This document shows, one piece after another, positions 17,233 to 25,921 of a stretch of 62,474 bases of DNA. Every line of letters begins with the position of its first letter. The stretch's first letter is position 1. The stretch covers positions 1 to 62,474 of the forward strand of contig DASXAQ010000125.1 of the NCBI GenBank assembly GCA_036406615.1, in the 5' to 3' direction. The notes below the pieces were generated by a model. That model searched no databases. It saw only the letters and a program-made list of their open reading frames with translations, and had not been told where the DNA came from. Both the position numbers and the translations under genes were made by a program. This stretch comes from DASXAQ01 sp036406615 (GTDB taxonomy: Bacteria; Actinomycetota; UBA4738).

Positions 17233-18351
17233 TCAGTATCGCCCGCCGTGGGCGCGCAGGTACGCAAGCGCATCCCGGTAGGTCGTGACGGGAACGATCG
17301 CGATCCCGTTGCCGGCCACCGATTTCGCCGCGTTCGCGTTGTCCACCGGGACGAAGAACACCTTCGCACCGGCGCGCTCGGCCGCCACCACCTTCTGCTC
17401 AACGCCGCCGATCGCCCCCACCTGGCCGGTGGTGTCGATCGTGCCGGTGCCGGCGATCTTCTCGCCGCCCGTCAGGTCACCGGGCGTGAGCACGTCGATG
17501 AGCCCCAGCGTCCACATCAGCCCGGCCGATGGGCCGCCGATGCCGCTGCTGTTGATCTGGATCGAGAAGGGAAAGTTGGGCACGGTGTTGATGCCGACGG
17601 CGGGATACGGGACGCCCCGGATGTGCGCGGTCGTGACCGCCACGGTTCGGGTCTTCGCGCCGTCCTTCAGCCGGAACGTGAGCGTCGCGCCGTACCCGGC
17701 GCTGCGGATCAGGTGCGACAGCGTCGCCTCGTCGTTCACCGGGGTGCCGTTCACGGCCAGGATCACCTCCCCGGTGCGGATCTTCCCCTCCGCGGGCACG
17801 CCGTTGCCCACCGCCTCCACCATCAGCCCGGGTCCCCGCTCCTGCGGATAGCCGGCGACCGCGCGCAGCGCGACGTACGCGGCGTCGATCTTGCTGGTGT
17901 CCATCTCCTGGAAGCCCTGCTGGATGAACTGCGCCTGGCCCTGCCCGGGAGCCAGGTAGTCGCTCTGCGGGACCACGGCCTGCGACGGCGACAGCCACCC
18001 CCACAAGGCGGAGAAGGCGTCCGGTTGGAAGAAGGCGACATCGGTGAGGAGCAGGTGGCCCTCCGACTGGTACGTCGGCGCGCCGCTCACCTTGATCAGC
18101 GGCTCGACGTCGGTCGCCGAGCCCGGGGCGAACACGAAGTACGGCAGCTTGACGATCAGCAGCGCGAACACCAGCACCGCCACCGGCACGATCGCATACG
18201 AGCGCCGGCTGAACGCGGGCGAGGGCCGCTCGGGGTCCTCGTCGGGGCGCGGCGGCTCGGGGTCCGACCCGCCGGCTCCGGCCGGTTCGTCGCCCGGGGC
18301 CGGCGGCAGCTGGGTCGTATTCGTCTCGGGTCCGTCCATCCCGTACGTCAC
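17233..18351 (-). CDS. YlbL-type PDZ and Lon-fold membrane protease
   Basis: A 372-residue membrane-anchored protease. A Pro/Glu-rich cytoplasmic N-terminus is followed by one transmembrane helix (about 53-70), a PDZ domain (about 170-240) and a Lon-type S16 catalytic domain. The dyad is Ser275 (in GGPSAGL) and Lys320 (in GGVEQK). Such proteins cleave membrane or secreted substrates outside the cell membrane. The GTG at 18351 overlaps the DUF1028 stop by 4 bases (GTGA), and AGGAG lies 10 bases upstream, so its translation is coupled to DUF1028. Confidence 0.9.
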   Translation of the reverse strand: MTYGMDGPETNTTQLPPAPGDEPAGAGGSDPEPPRPDEDPERPSPAFSRRSYAIVPVAVLVFALLIVKLPYFVFAPGSATDVEPLIKVSGAPTYQSEGHLLLTDVAFFQPDAFSALWGWLSPSQAVVPQSDYLAPGQGQAQFIQQGFQEMDTSKIDAAYVALRAVAGYPQERGPGLMVEAVGNGVPAEGKIRTGEVILAVNGTPVNDEATLSHLIRSAGYGATLTFRLKDGAKTRTVAVTTAHIRGVPYPAVGINTVPNFPFSIQINSSGIGGPSAGLMWTLGLIDVLTPGDLTGGEKIAGTGTIDTTGQVGAIGGVEQKVVAAERAGAKVFFVPVDNANAAKSVAGNGIAIVPVTTYRDALAYLRAHGGRY

Positions 18352-19220
18352 CCGGTCGGCTCCTGCGCGGCCGCGACCTCGCGGATTTCCCGCACCACCG
18401 ACTCGTACAGCTCGCCGGTGTTCCAGTTCACCTTGTTCTCCAGGTTGAACCGTGCCGCGAAGTCCTCGATCGCGACCTTCGTCGCGTCGTCCAGCGTGCC
18501 GGTCGGCTCGCCGCGGTAGTGGCCGGTCGCGATCAGGCACCCCTGCAGCTCACGGATCAACGTCTCGGTTGGTTCGACGGGCGCGTCGTCGCGGATCAGG
18601 AACTCCTGGTCGAAGACCGTAAACACGCGCCGCAGCTCACGAACCGCTTCGGGGTGGTCGTCGACCCGAAGGTCGATGTACCGGTCGCCCCGGCCCGCAT
18701 ATCCGCCGTGTTCGCGTACGACGAGCACGGCGGCGGACTGGCGGCCGCGGCGGTCGCCCCCCGCGGCGTCGCCGGCCTCGAGGGCGGCCATGAGCCGGTC
18801 GACCAGGTCGCCGTCCGTCCCCGCGTACGCCGCGGCCATCGCGTCCACGACCTCGGGGCCGACCAGGATGTTGCCCTGGCACGCGAAGCCCTCGCCGGTC
18901 GTGCCGCCGGCCCAGGCCACGCACTCGTCTCCGGTGAAGGTGGCCGCCCGCCCCTGCGCGTCGACGGCGCCCGCCTGGCGCTGGGCCCGGCCGTGGTCGG
19001 CCGTCACCAGCGCATCGAGCGCTTCGAGGGCGGACATTCCGCCCGCCATCAGGTCCAGGCCGTGCGGCCCGTAGTCGACGTTCGCGAACGACTGCGTTGC
19101 GATCGCGCCGACGCCCGCGCGCGCCCACGGCACCACCGCCCCGACGGCCGGGAACTTCGACGCGACGGCCACGCCCCAGTCGCCACGGACCGGATCGAAC
19201 GCCACGATCGAGAACGTCAC
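18348..19220 (-). CDS. DUF1028 protein with a peptidoglycan-binding-like tail
   Basis: A 290-residue protein. Residues 1-210 match DUF1028, an Ntn-hydrolase-like family (starts TFSIVAFDP, with ASKFPAVGAVVPWA and GFACQGNILVG). The last 70 residues (ETLIRELQGCLIATGHYRG, then DDATKVAIEDFAARFNLE) resemble a peptidoglycan-binding-1 repeat. No signal peptide is visible, which is odd for a wall binder. GTG start at 19220. It sits between MreB and the PDZ protease and is translationally coupled to the latter. Confidence 0.78.
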   Translation of the reverse strand: MTFSIVAFDPVRGDWGVAVASKFPAVGAVVPWARAGVGAIATQSFANVDYGPHGLDLMAGGMSALEALDALVTADHGRAQRQAGAVDAQGRAATFTGDECVAWAGGTTGEGFACQGNILVGPEVVDAMAAAYAGTDGDLVDRLMAALEAGDAAGGDRRGRQSAAVLVVREHGGYAGRGDRYIDLRVDDHPEAVRELRRVFTVFDQEFLIRDDAPVEPTETLIRELQGCLIATGHYRGEPTGTLDDATKVAIEDFAARFNLENKVNWNTGELYESVVREIREVAAAQEPTG

Positions 19221-19263
19221 GCCGTGCCTTCCGTGCCGGTGGATCGTCCGCCCATGCGCCGCC

Positions 19264-20277
19264 TCAGGCCCACCGACGCGCCGCGACGAACGCGGACCGA
19301 TAGTCGGGCAGGTACTCGAGCAGGCGGCCCGCGCCCAGCGCCACCGTCCGCAGCGGCTGCTCGGTCAGGTGCACGGGGACCTCGCACTCCTGCGACAGGC
19401 GCATCTCCAGCCCCTTCAGCATGCCGCCCCCGCCGGTCAGGAAGATCCCTCGCTCCAGCACGTCGTGCGCGAGCTCCGGCGGGCTCTCTGCCAGGCAGTT
19501 CTTCGTCGTCTCCACGATCGCCTGGACCCGGTCGGCCAGGGCCTCGCGGATCTCCTCGGGCGTCACCTCGATCTCCTTCGGCACGCCGTTGGACACCTCG
19601 CGGCCACGCACGATCGCGCGGCGCACGTCGGCCGCGGGATACGCGGACCCGACTTCGATCTTGATGCGCTCGGCGGTCGCGTCGCCGACCCCGACGCCGT
19701 ACGCGCGACGAAGGTGCCGCTGGATCGCCGCGTCCAGGTCGAACCCGCCGACCTGGATCGACGTTCCGGCGACCAAACCGCCCATCGCCACGACGCCGAC
19801 CTCGGTGGTCCCGCCGCCGACGTCCACCACCAGGTTGCCGATCGGCTCCTGGATGGGCAGGCCCGCGCCGATCGCGGCGGCGAGCGGTTCCTCCACCAGC
19901 GTCACCGAGCGCGCGCCGGCGTCGGCCACCGCCTCCTCGACCGCCCGGCGTTCGACGTTGGTGATCGCGGACGGCACGCACACCAGGGCCCGGGGCCGAG
20001 GGAACCGCCCAACGCCGATGCGGTGCAGGATCATGCGGATCATCCGCTCGGTGACGGCGAAGTCGGTGATGACGCCGCGACGAAGCGGGCGCACCGTCGT
20101 GACGTTGCCGGCGCCCGAGGCGACCAGGTCGGCGGCCTGCCGGCCGACGGCCAGCACGTCGCCGGTTCGAATCTCGACCGCCACCAGGCTCGGCTCGTCG
20201 AACACGATGCCGCGGCCCGGTTGGAACACGAGCGTGTTGGCCGTGCCGAGATCGATCGCGAGGTCGCGGGCGCTCAC
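19264..20277 (-). CDS. mreB: MreB/Mbl-type actin-like protein
   Basis: A 337-residue actin-like ATPase, the usual MreB length. It has the phosphate-1 motif DLGTANTLVF at the N-terminus, phosphate-2 VVDVGGGTTEVGVVAMGG and the adenosine motif GIFLTGGGGMLKGLE. MreB filaments guide lateral cell-wall synthesis. No mreC, mreD or penicillin-binding gene is next to it, so this may be a solitary copy. The GTG at 20277 overlaps the moaE stop by 4 bases (GTGA), an unexpected coupling to a molybdopterin gene. Confidence 0.9.
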   Translation of the reverse strand: MSARDLAIDLGTANTLVFQPGRGIVFDEPSLVAVEIRTGDVLAVGRQAADLVASGAGNVTTVRPLRRGVITDFAVTERMIRMILHRIGVGRFPRPRALVCVPSAITNVERRAVEEAVADAGARSVTLVEEPLAAAIGAGLPIQEPIGNLVVDVGGGTTEVGVVAMGGLVAGTSIQVGGFDLDAAIQRHLRRAYGVGVGDATAERIKIEVGSAYPAADVRRAIVRGREVSNGVPKEIEVTPEEIREALADRVQAIVETTKNCLAESPPELAHDVLERGIFLTGGGGMLKGLEMRLSQECEVPVHLTEQPLRTVALGAGRLLEYLPDYRSAFVAARRWA

Positions 20278-20699
20278 GAGCCCATGACCCAGTGCGCGTC
20301 GCCCGCCGTGAGGGCTTCCTTCTTCCAGATCGGCACGTCCTGCTTGATCCGCTCGATGCCGTGGCGCGCCGCGTCGAATGCTTCGGCCCGATGCGGCGCC
20401 GAACAGCAGACCAGAACCGAGATCTCCCCGACGCCCAGCGTCCCCGTGCGGTGCAGGATGGCGACGCGGCACGCCGGCCACGTCGACAGGATCTCCTCGC
20501 CGATCGCGCACAGCCGTGCCGTCGCCTGCTCCTGCCAGGCCTCGTACTCCAGGCCGGTCACCTCTCCGTGGTCGGAGTGGTTGCGAACGGTTCCCGAGAA
20601 CAGCACCGTCGCGCCGGCGGCATCGCCGGCCACGAATGCCAGAGCTTCCGCCGGGTCCAGAGGGGCGTCGGTCAGGCGAACGAGCAGATCGTTGCGCAC
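20274..20699 (-). CDS. moaE: Molybdopterin synthase catalytic subunit MoaE
   Basis: A 141-residue MoaE, the subunit that inserts sulfur from MoaD thiocarboxylate into precursor Z. It has SGTVRNHSDHGEVTGLEYEA near residue 42 and RIKQDVPIWKKE near residue 120; the latter holds the conserved active-site lysines. No moaD, moaA or moaC is in the window. The GTG at 20699 fits the family start. It overlaps mreB by 4 bases, so both would be made from one message. Confidence 0.9.
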   Translation of the reverse strand: MRNDLLVRLTDAPLDPAEALAFVAGDAAGATVLFSGTVRNHSDHGEVTGLEYEAWQEQATARLCAIGEEILSTWPACRVAILHRTGTLGVGEISVLVCCSAPHRAEAFDAARHGIERIKQDVPIWKKEALTAGDAHWVMGS

Positions 20700-20737
20700 G
20701 GACTCGATTCTAGCGACGGCCCCGAGGGAGGCAGGAC

Positions 20738-21535
20738 CTAGTGGCGCGCCCCCACCAGCAGCAGGAACACGACCAGGTTGTTCGTGGCGTGTGCCGCGAA
20801 CGACGCGACCAGCGAGCGGCGCCGCTCGAAGACGCCGGCCAGGATCAGCCCGTCGGTGAACGTGTACGGCAGCGACAGGAACGTGACGTGGGCGAGCGAG
20901 AAGCAGGCCGCCGAGATCAGCGCCGCCGGCCAGAAGGCGAACCGCTGGCGCACGCCGCGAAAGACGAAGCCACGAAACAGGATCTCCTCGGCGGCCGGCC
21001 CGATCAGCACCAGCGTGAAGAACAGGGGAATGAGCCATGGGCCGCGGATGGACGCCGGCACGCGCTGGGGCAGGCGTGGCTCGTGTCCGATCACCAACGA
21101 CACCACCTGCTGGACGAGCTCCGAGACGACCACCGCCACCACGAGCATGCCAAGGCCGATCAGGATCCCGAGGAACAGGTCCCCCGCCGGACGGGTGGAT
21201 CGGATCCCGAGCGCCTCGATCGGACCCGGCCGGATCCAGCGCAGCCAGACCAGCACCGACCCGGCGAGGAACAGCTCGAAGACCAGCTCGCTCACCGTGT
21301 TGATGAGCGCGCCGCGCAACCGGGTCACCTGCACGGCGAACTCCAGCAGAACGGAGGCCGCGCCGATCGGCATCAACAGCACGGGCAGGATGTCGATCGG
21401 CTTCCACGTCGGGTCGGGCAGCGCCGGGACGACGCGATCCTGCGGCCGCGTTCCCGCGAGGTCGGGGCGCGGCGGCGGAGCCGAGGACCCATCGCCCGTG
21501 TGGGCCACGTTCGGGATCGTACCCCCGCGGTTCAT
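20738..21535 (-). CDS. CPBP-family intramembrane protease (Abi/Rce1 type)
   Basis: A 265-residue protein with a Pro-rich cytoplasmic N-terminus and about seven helices. The three CPBP motifs are present: EEILFRG (Glu183, Glu184, Arg188), FSLAH (His216) and AAHATNN (His249). This is the catalytic set of the Rce1-like glutamate proteases that process prenylated or lipidated peptides or bacteriocin-related substrates. ATG at 21535. It precedes moaE on the same strand (38-base gap) and is divergent from the zinc metalloprotease gene. Confidence 0.85.
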   Translation of the reverse strand: MNRGGTIPNVAHTGDGSSAPPPRPDLAGTRPQDRVVPALPDPTWKPIDILPVLLMPIGAASVLLEFAVQVTRLRGALINTVSELVFELFLAGSVLVWLRWIRPGPIEALGIRSTRPAGDLFLGILIGLGMLVVAVVVSELVQQVVSLVIGHEPRLPQRVPASIRGPWLIPLFFTLVLIGPAAEEILFRGFVFRGVRQRFAFWPAALISAACFSLAHVTFLSLPYTFTDGLILAGVFERRRSLVASFAAHATNNLVVFLLLVGARH

Positions 21536-21571
21536 CGCGGGATCGCAACCCCCCGTTCGCGGGTCCGCTCC

Positions 21572-21577
21572 TAGAAT
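21572..21577 (+). promoter_or_regulatory. -10 element TAGAAT for the metalloprotease gene
   Basis: TAGAAT ends 7 bases before the GTG at 21585. The in-frame ATG at 21576 overlaps this hexamer, so the promoter decides for the GTG as the leaderless start. Confidence 0.55.
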
Positions 21578-21584
21578 GGCCGAT

Positions 21585-22844
21585 GTGAGCGACCGGGATC
21601 CGGGCGATCCATCCTCCCCGTTCGGGGACATGTTCAGCGAGGTCCCGCTGTTCCGCGAGATCCAGCGTGTGCTGATGTCCGGCAGCGGACCGGTGAACTG
21701 GGAGCTGGCGCGGCAGGTGGGCATCGCCACCGCCACGATGGGCGCCGAGGACCCTCCCCCGGCCGAGGACGATCGCAAGGGACTCGCCGAAACCGTGCGA
21801 GCGGCCGAGCTCGCGGTGGCCGACTTCACCCTGCTGCCGATGCCCGGCGACCTCGCGGAGGTCCAGGCGTTCCGGCGCGCGCAGTGGATCGAAGCCAACA
21901 TCCGCGGGCTGCGCGACATGATCGACCCGATCGCGTCGAAGCTGGCGGCGGCGCTCGGGCAGCTGTCGGGAGCGGCCGGCCCGGAGCCGGGCGGCGGGTT
22001 CGGCTTCCAACCCCCGTCCGCGTCGCCGAGCCTCCCCGGGATGGACAGCCCGCCGGGCGAAGAAGGGCCGGACCAGGAAGCGTTCCTGCGCCAGATGATG
22101 GGCAGCATCGGCCCGCTGCTGATGGGCGTGCAGGTCGGAACCGCCCTCGGCGCCCTCGGGCAGCGGGTGCTCGGGCAGTTCGACCTTGCGGTTCCCCGGC
22201 CCGACGGGGCCATGTACTTCGTCGTGCCGAACATCGCCGCGTTCGAACACGAGTGGGAGCTGCCGACGAAGGAGTTTCGCGCCTACGTCGCCGTGCACGA
22301 GGTGGCACACCGGTTCGAATTCGCCCGGCCGTGGGCGCGCGAGCACTTCCTGTCGCTGGTGCGCGACCTCGTCGAACACGCCGACGTCGACCTGTCCGGC
22401 CTGCAGCAGCGCATGGAAGGCCTCGACGTGTCCAACCCCGAGGCGCTGTCGGACGCGTTCGACGGTCTCGGCAACCTGTTCGGTGAGGCCGCGACCGGCG
22501 AACAGCGGCTGCGCGTGGCGCGCGTGCAGGCGTTCCTGTCGGCCGCGGAGGGCTACGCCGACCACGTGGTGGAAGGCGTCGGAGGGCGCATGCTCCCGTC
22601 GTTCAGCCGGATCAAGGAGGCGATGCGCCGTTACCACGAGGGCCGCCCGGCCGACCAGGCGCTGGAGCGCCTGCTCGGCCTGGAGATGAAGCTCGAGCAG
22701 TACCGGCTCGGCGCGGCGTTCTGCGAACGCGTGGCGAGCGACACCGACGAGGCGACGCTGTCGCGGATGTGGGGGTCGGCCGAGTCGCTGCCGTCGATGC
22801 CAGAGCTGGAGGAACCGACCCTCTGGCTGTCGAGGATGGCCTAG
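21585..22844 (+). CDS. COG5282-type zinc-dependent metalloprotease
   Basis: A 419-residue zincin of the actinobacterial family often annotated as 'coenzyme F420 biosynthesis associated' or DUF2342-like. The zinc motif is HEVAH (238-242) with a downstream Glu/His-rich helix; LVRDLVEHADVDL follows. A flexible Gly/Pro-rich stretch lies at 130-165. There is no signal peptide. In mycobacteria the homologue (Rv3195, from memory) neighbours the PDZ protease and UPF0182 genes; here they are separated by the mreB and moaE block. Substrate unknown. Confidence 0.85.
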   Translation: MSDRDPGDPSSPFGDMFSEVPLFREIQRVLMSGSGPVNWELARQVGIATATMGAEDPPPAEDDRKGLAETVRAAELAVADFTLLPMPGDLAEVQAFRRAQWIEANIRGLRDMIDPIASKLAAALGQLSGAAGPEPGGGFGFQPPSASPSLPGMDSPPGEEGPDQEAFLRQMMGSIGPLLMGVQVGTALGALGQRVLGQFDLAVPRPDGAMYFVVPNIAAFEHEWELPTKEFRAYVAVHEVAHRFEFARPWAREHFLSLVRDLVEHADVDLSGLQQRMEGLDVSNPEALSDAFDGLGNLFGEAATGEQRLRVARVQAFLSAAEGYADHVVEGVGGRMLPSFSRIKEAMRRYHEGRPADQALERLLGLEMKLEQYRLGAAFCERVASDTDEATLSRMWGSAESLPSMPELEEPTLWLSRMA

Positions 22845-22850
22845 TATCCT
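22845..22850 (+). promoter_or_regulatory. -10 element TATCCT for the gene at 22857
   Basis: TATCCT ends 6 bases before ATG, with no ribosome site between, so the small gene downstream of the metalloprotease may have its own leaderless promoter. Confidence 0.5.
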
Positions 22851-22856
22851 GCCCGC

Positions 22857-23669
22857 ATGCCGCAGGGTGAGCTGATCTTCGCCAACGTGTTGGACTCGCG
22901 CCAGCGCGCCGCCGAAGGCGAACTGGCGAACGGCGTCGTCTACACATTGGGGCTCGGCCTGCGCGCGCTTCCGTTCTTCGTGCTTCGCACCTGGAAGGCG
23001 CCGACCGGCTACGTCTCCGAGGAGGTGGAGCTGATCGCGCCGTCCGGCGAGGTCGCGCACCGCGTGGGACCCGCCGCGCGATTCATGGTCGGCGCCATGG
23101 ACCTGACGCCGATCGAGACGCTGGTCGAGGACGCCACGTTCACCGAAACCGGCGGCTACCTCGCGTCGTTCCGGCTCGACGGCGACGTCGTGGCCCAGGC
23201 GGAGTTCCAGGTGGCGCTGCAGGCCACGCCGGCGAAGCTGCCGCAGCCGTACGAGGACGGGCTCAAGCGGTCCGACGTCATCTGGGTCGGGGTCGACGCC
23301 GGCGACGACGGCAGCGCGAAGAAGGACGGCCCGCGCTTCACGCGCGGCAACCTGGCGCCCGCGTGGTTCGCCTACAAGGGCGGCAAGATCTACGTGCTGT
23401 CCAGCCGCGAGCGCTCGGCGGCAGAGCAGACGCTGCCGGGCGTCCCGGGTTCGAACGAGCTGATCATCGTGACCCGCCGGAAGGGCCGGGACACCTCGCT
23501 CGAGCGTTTCCGCGCGTCCGCGCGGGCGCTCGAGGGCGACGAGTGGGAGGAGGCCGCCAAGCTGCTGGTGGACCGCCGCCGCTCGCGCGTCGGGCCGCCG
23601 GAGGAGTCGATCGAACGCTGGCGCGGCGCCTGCGACATCGCCGAGCTCACGCCGATCGTCCCTGCGTAG
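22857..23669 (+). CDS. Hypothetical protein next to the metalloprotease
   Basis: A 270-residue protein I do not recognise. It has no signal peptide or membrane segment. The middle (about 40-160) has an alternating beta pattern and the last third is highly charged with many Arg and Glu residues. It begins 12 bases after the metalloprotease stop and carries a leaderless-type TATCCT of its own. A role with the protease is only suggested by position. Confidence 0.7.
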   Translation: MPQGELIFANVLDSRQRAAEGELANGVVYTLGLGLRALPFFVLRTWKAPTGYVSEEVELIAPSGEVAHRVGPAARFMVGAMDLTPIETLVEDATFTETGGYLASFRLDGDVVAQAEFQVALQATPAKLPQPYEDGLKRSDVIWVGVDAGDDGSAKKDGPRFTRGNLAPAWFAYKGGKIYVLSSRERSAAEQTLPGVPGSNELIIVTRRKGRDTSLERFRASARALEGDEWEEAAKLLVDRRRSRVGPPEESIERWRGACDIAELTPIVPA

Positions 23670-23734
23670 TCCCGCTGGCATTCAGCGCCGGCGGGGTGGC
23701 GCCCCCCTGAGCCGCTCAGCGTCGCCGCTTCGCG

Positions 23735-25921
23735 TCAGTGCGTGAGCCGCACGTGCCCGTTGGTGCCGACCGCCTCCACGTCCCAGTGCGTGCCGAACGC
23801 GTGCATGCCGTGCACGTACACGCGGCCGATCTCCGTGGGGACATGCGGGTCGATGCGAACCTCGCCGTTGCGCGATTCCAGGCCGAGCATCACCTTGAGG
23901 AAGGCGAACGTGGCGCCGGTCGCCCATGCCTGCGGCGAGCATGCCGTGGGGTACGGGACCGGGAACCGTCCCAGGCTCCGGTCGAATCCTGCGAAGGCCT
24001 CGGGTAGCCGCGCGTCGGTGAACGACGAGGCCTCCAGCATGGCCGTCACGATTCGGTTCGCTTCGTCGCGGAACCCGTACCGCGCCAGCCCCATGGCGAT
24101 GAGCGAGTTGTCGTGTGGCCACACCGTCCCGACGTGGTACCCGATCGGGTTGTATCCGAGGTCGACGCGCGACATGGTGCGCACGCCCCACCCCGAGAAC
24201 AGGTCGTCGGACATGAGGTGATCGGCGACCACCCGGGCGCGGTCCTCGGGCACGATCCCCGACCACAGCAGGTGGCCCATGTTCGAGGTCATCGAGTCGA
24301 TCTGGCGCTTGTCGCCGTCCAGCCCGACCACGTAGTAGCCGCCGCGCTCCCTCGACCAGAACGCGCGGTTGAAGCGCTCGAACAGCTCCTCCGCCTCCCG
24401 GCGCAGCCGGTCGGCCAGCAGGTCATCGCCCCGGAGTCGTTCGGCGAGCTCGGCGCACCGCAGCTTCGCGTCGTGGACGTAGCCCTGCAGCTCCGCCGTC
24501 GCGATCGGCAGGTACGGGATCCGGCCGTCCGCGTACTGGATCCCGTCCCACGAGTCCTTCCAGCACTGGTTGCCGAGGCCCTGCGATGACCGCGTCTGGT
24601 ATTCGACGAACCCGTCGCCGTCGCGGTCGCCGTACCGGTCGATCCACTCGAGCGCCGCGGTCACCTTGTCCCACCGCTCCATGACGAACGCGTCGTCGCC
24701 CGAGTGGCGCCAGTACTCGGACAGCAGGATCAGGTACAGCGGCGTCGCGTCGGACGTCCCGTAGTACGGGCTGTGCGGCTTCTCCCCCAACACGGTCAGC
24801 TCGCCGTCGCGCACCTCGTGCAGGATCCGGCCGGGTTCCTCGTCGCGGAAGTCGTCGACCTTCGTGCCCTGCAGCGACCCCAGCAGGTGCAGCGCGCCAC
24901 GTGTGAGCTCCGGCCCGACCCACATGGTCTGGTACGCCGTGATCAGCGTGTCGCGGCCGAACAGCGTCATGAACCAGGGCAGCCCCGCGGCCGGCAGCAC
25001 GTAGTCGTGTCCCTCGAGCGTGCCGCTGATCCGGAGGGCCCCGAGATCCATCACCGAGCGGTCGAACGCGTCGACGAGCGGCCGGCTGTCAGACTGGAAG
25101 CGCGGCACCTCCTGCAGCCACCGGGTGAGCGCGCCCTCCGCGTGCTCCTGCTCCTCACCGAACTCGCGGTGCATCGGTTCGTACGTCGTGTCGTTCAGGC
25201 GAACTCCGACGCGCACCATCGCGAGCAGCGTGTGGCGCGACGGTAGCTCGACCTGCCAGACGAAGGCGTCGTCCTGGATGCTCGGCGGGGCCGGCTCGAC
25301 CTCGTGCACGGCTTCGATCAGCTCGAAGACGCCCGCGCGGGACACCGACACGTTGGTCTCGGCCAGGAACCGATCGCGCTCGTAGTGGAAGTGCAGGATG
25401 TGCTCGTCGGGGTCGTGTTCGACGTCGATGGACTGGCTGCGGTCCCGTACGCGGCTCTTGACCTCGAACAGGTCGGCGAAGTCCGCGCCGACGTCCAGCC
25501 GCACCGAGAGCCGGACCGGATCGACGGTGGAGTTGTACAGGGCGATCTGTTCGTGGACGCCGCCGCCGACGAACCGGAAGCGGCGCACCGACAGGCTGTT
25601 GGCCCGCAGGCCCGGCATCTCGTTGTTCGTCAGGAAGAACGCCGCCGAGTAGAAGTCCACGACCCGGGACTTGAGCAGCGACAGCGGCCGGCCGTTGACC
25701 GACAGCTCCCATCGCGAGACGAACCGCGTGTCGTCGTGCAGCAGCCCGCCGATGGATCCGGCCGGCACGTCGCCGAGCGCGTCGGAGTACATGAACGTCC
25801 GGCCCTCCAGGATGGCCAGCGCGCCGGCGCCGAGCTCGGGCGGGTAGCCCTTCGCATCGTCGCCGTCCTCCTCCGGTGGCGGCTCGGGGGTGGGGTCGAG
25901 CGGCGTCGGGCGCCGGGTCAC
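23735..25921 (-). CDS. Amylo-alpha-1,6-glucosidase / glycogen-debranching-type glycoside hydrolase
   Basis: A 728-residue protein. Residues about 30-290 form the N-terminal beta domain (starts ALAILEGRTFMYSDALGDV) and the rest an (alpha/alpha)6 catalytic barrel. WFMTLFGRDTLITAYQ, CWKDSWDG and YHVGTVWPHDNSLIAMGL are landmarks of the amylo-1,6-glucosidase family. It would hydrolyse alpha-1,6 branch or related gluco-oligosaccharide links in the cytoplasm; no signal peptide is seen. GTG at 25921 overlaps the stop of the 74-residue protein by 4 bases. The exact linkage specificity cannot be read. Confidence 0.85.
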   Translation of the reverse strand: MTRRPTPLDPTPEPPPEEDGDDAKGYPPELGAGALAILEGRTFMYSDALGDVPAGSIGGLLHDDTRFVSRWELSVNGRPLSLLKSRVVDFYSAAFFLTNNEMPGLRANSLSVRRFRFVGGGVHEQIALYNSTVDPVRLSVRLDVGADFADLFEVKSRVRDRSQSIDVEHDPDEHILHFHYERDRFLAETNVSVSRAGVFELIEAVHEVEPAPPSIQDDAFVWQVELPSRHTLLAMVRVGVRLNDTTYEPMHREFGEEQEHAEGALTRWLQEVPRFQSDSRPLVDAFDRSVMDLGALRISGTLEGHDYVLPAAGLPWFMTLFGRDTLITAYQTMWVGPELTRGALHLLGSLQGTKVDDFRDEEPGRILHEVRDGELTVLGEKPHSPYYGTSDATPLYLILLSEYWRHSGDDAFVMERWDKVTAALEWIDRYGDRDGDGFVEYQTRSSQGLGNQCWKDSWDGIQYADGRIPYLPIATAELQGYVHDAKLRCAELAERLRGDDLLADRLRREAEELFERFNRAFWSRERGGYYVVGLDGDKRQIDSMTSNMGHLLWSGIVPEDRARVVADHLMSDDLFSGWGVRTMSRVDLGYNPIGYHVGTVWPHDNSLIAMGLARYGFRDEANRIVTAMLEASSFTDARLPEAFAGFDRSLGRFPVPYPTACSPQAWATGATFAFLKVMLGLESRNGEVRIDPHVPTEIGRVYVHGMHAFGTHWDVEAVGTNGHVRLTH

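Noticed and set aside
14115..17288. Plus-strand open frame of about 1,050 codons opposite UPF0182
   Set aside because: Arg/His/Asp-rich translation with no domain, exactly antisense to a clear membrane protein. High GC gives long stop-free antisense frames.
20441..20600. CGAACGGTTCC as a second LexA box
   Set aside because: Spacing between GAAC and GTTC is wrong (no four-base centre) and it lies inside moaE.
23673..23719. Two 5-bp hairpins between the convergent unknown gene and glucosidase
   Set aside because: Short stems without T-run; could aid termination but too weak to call.
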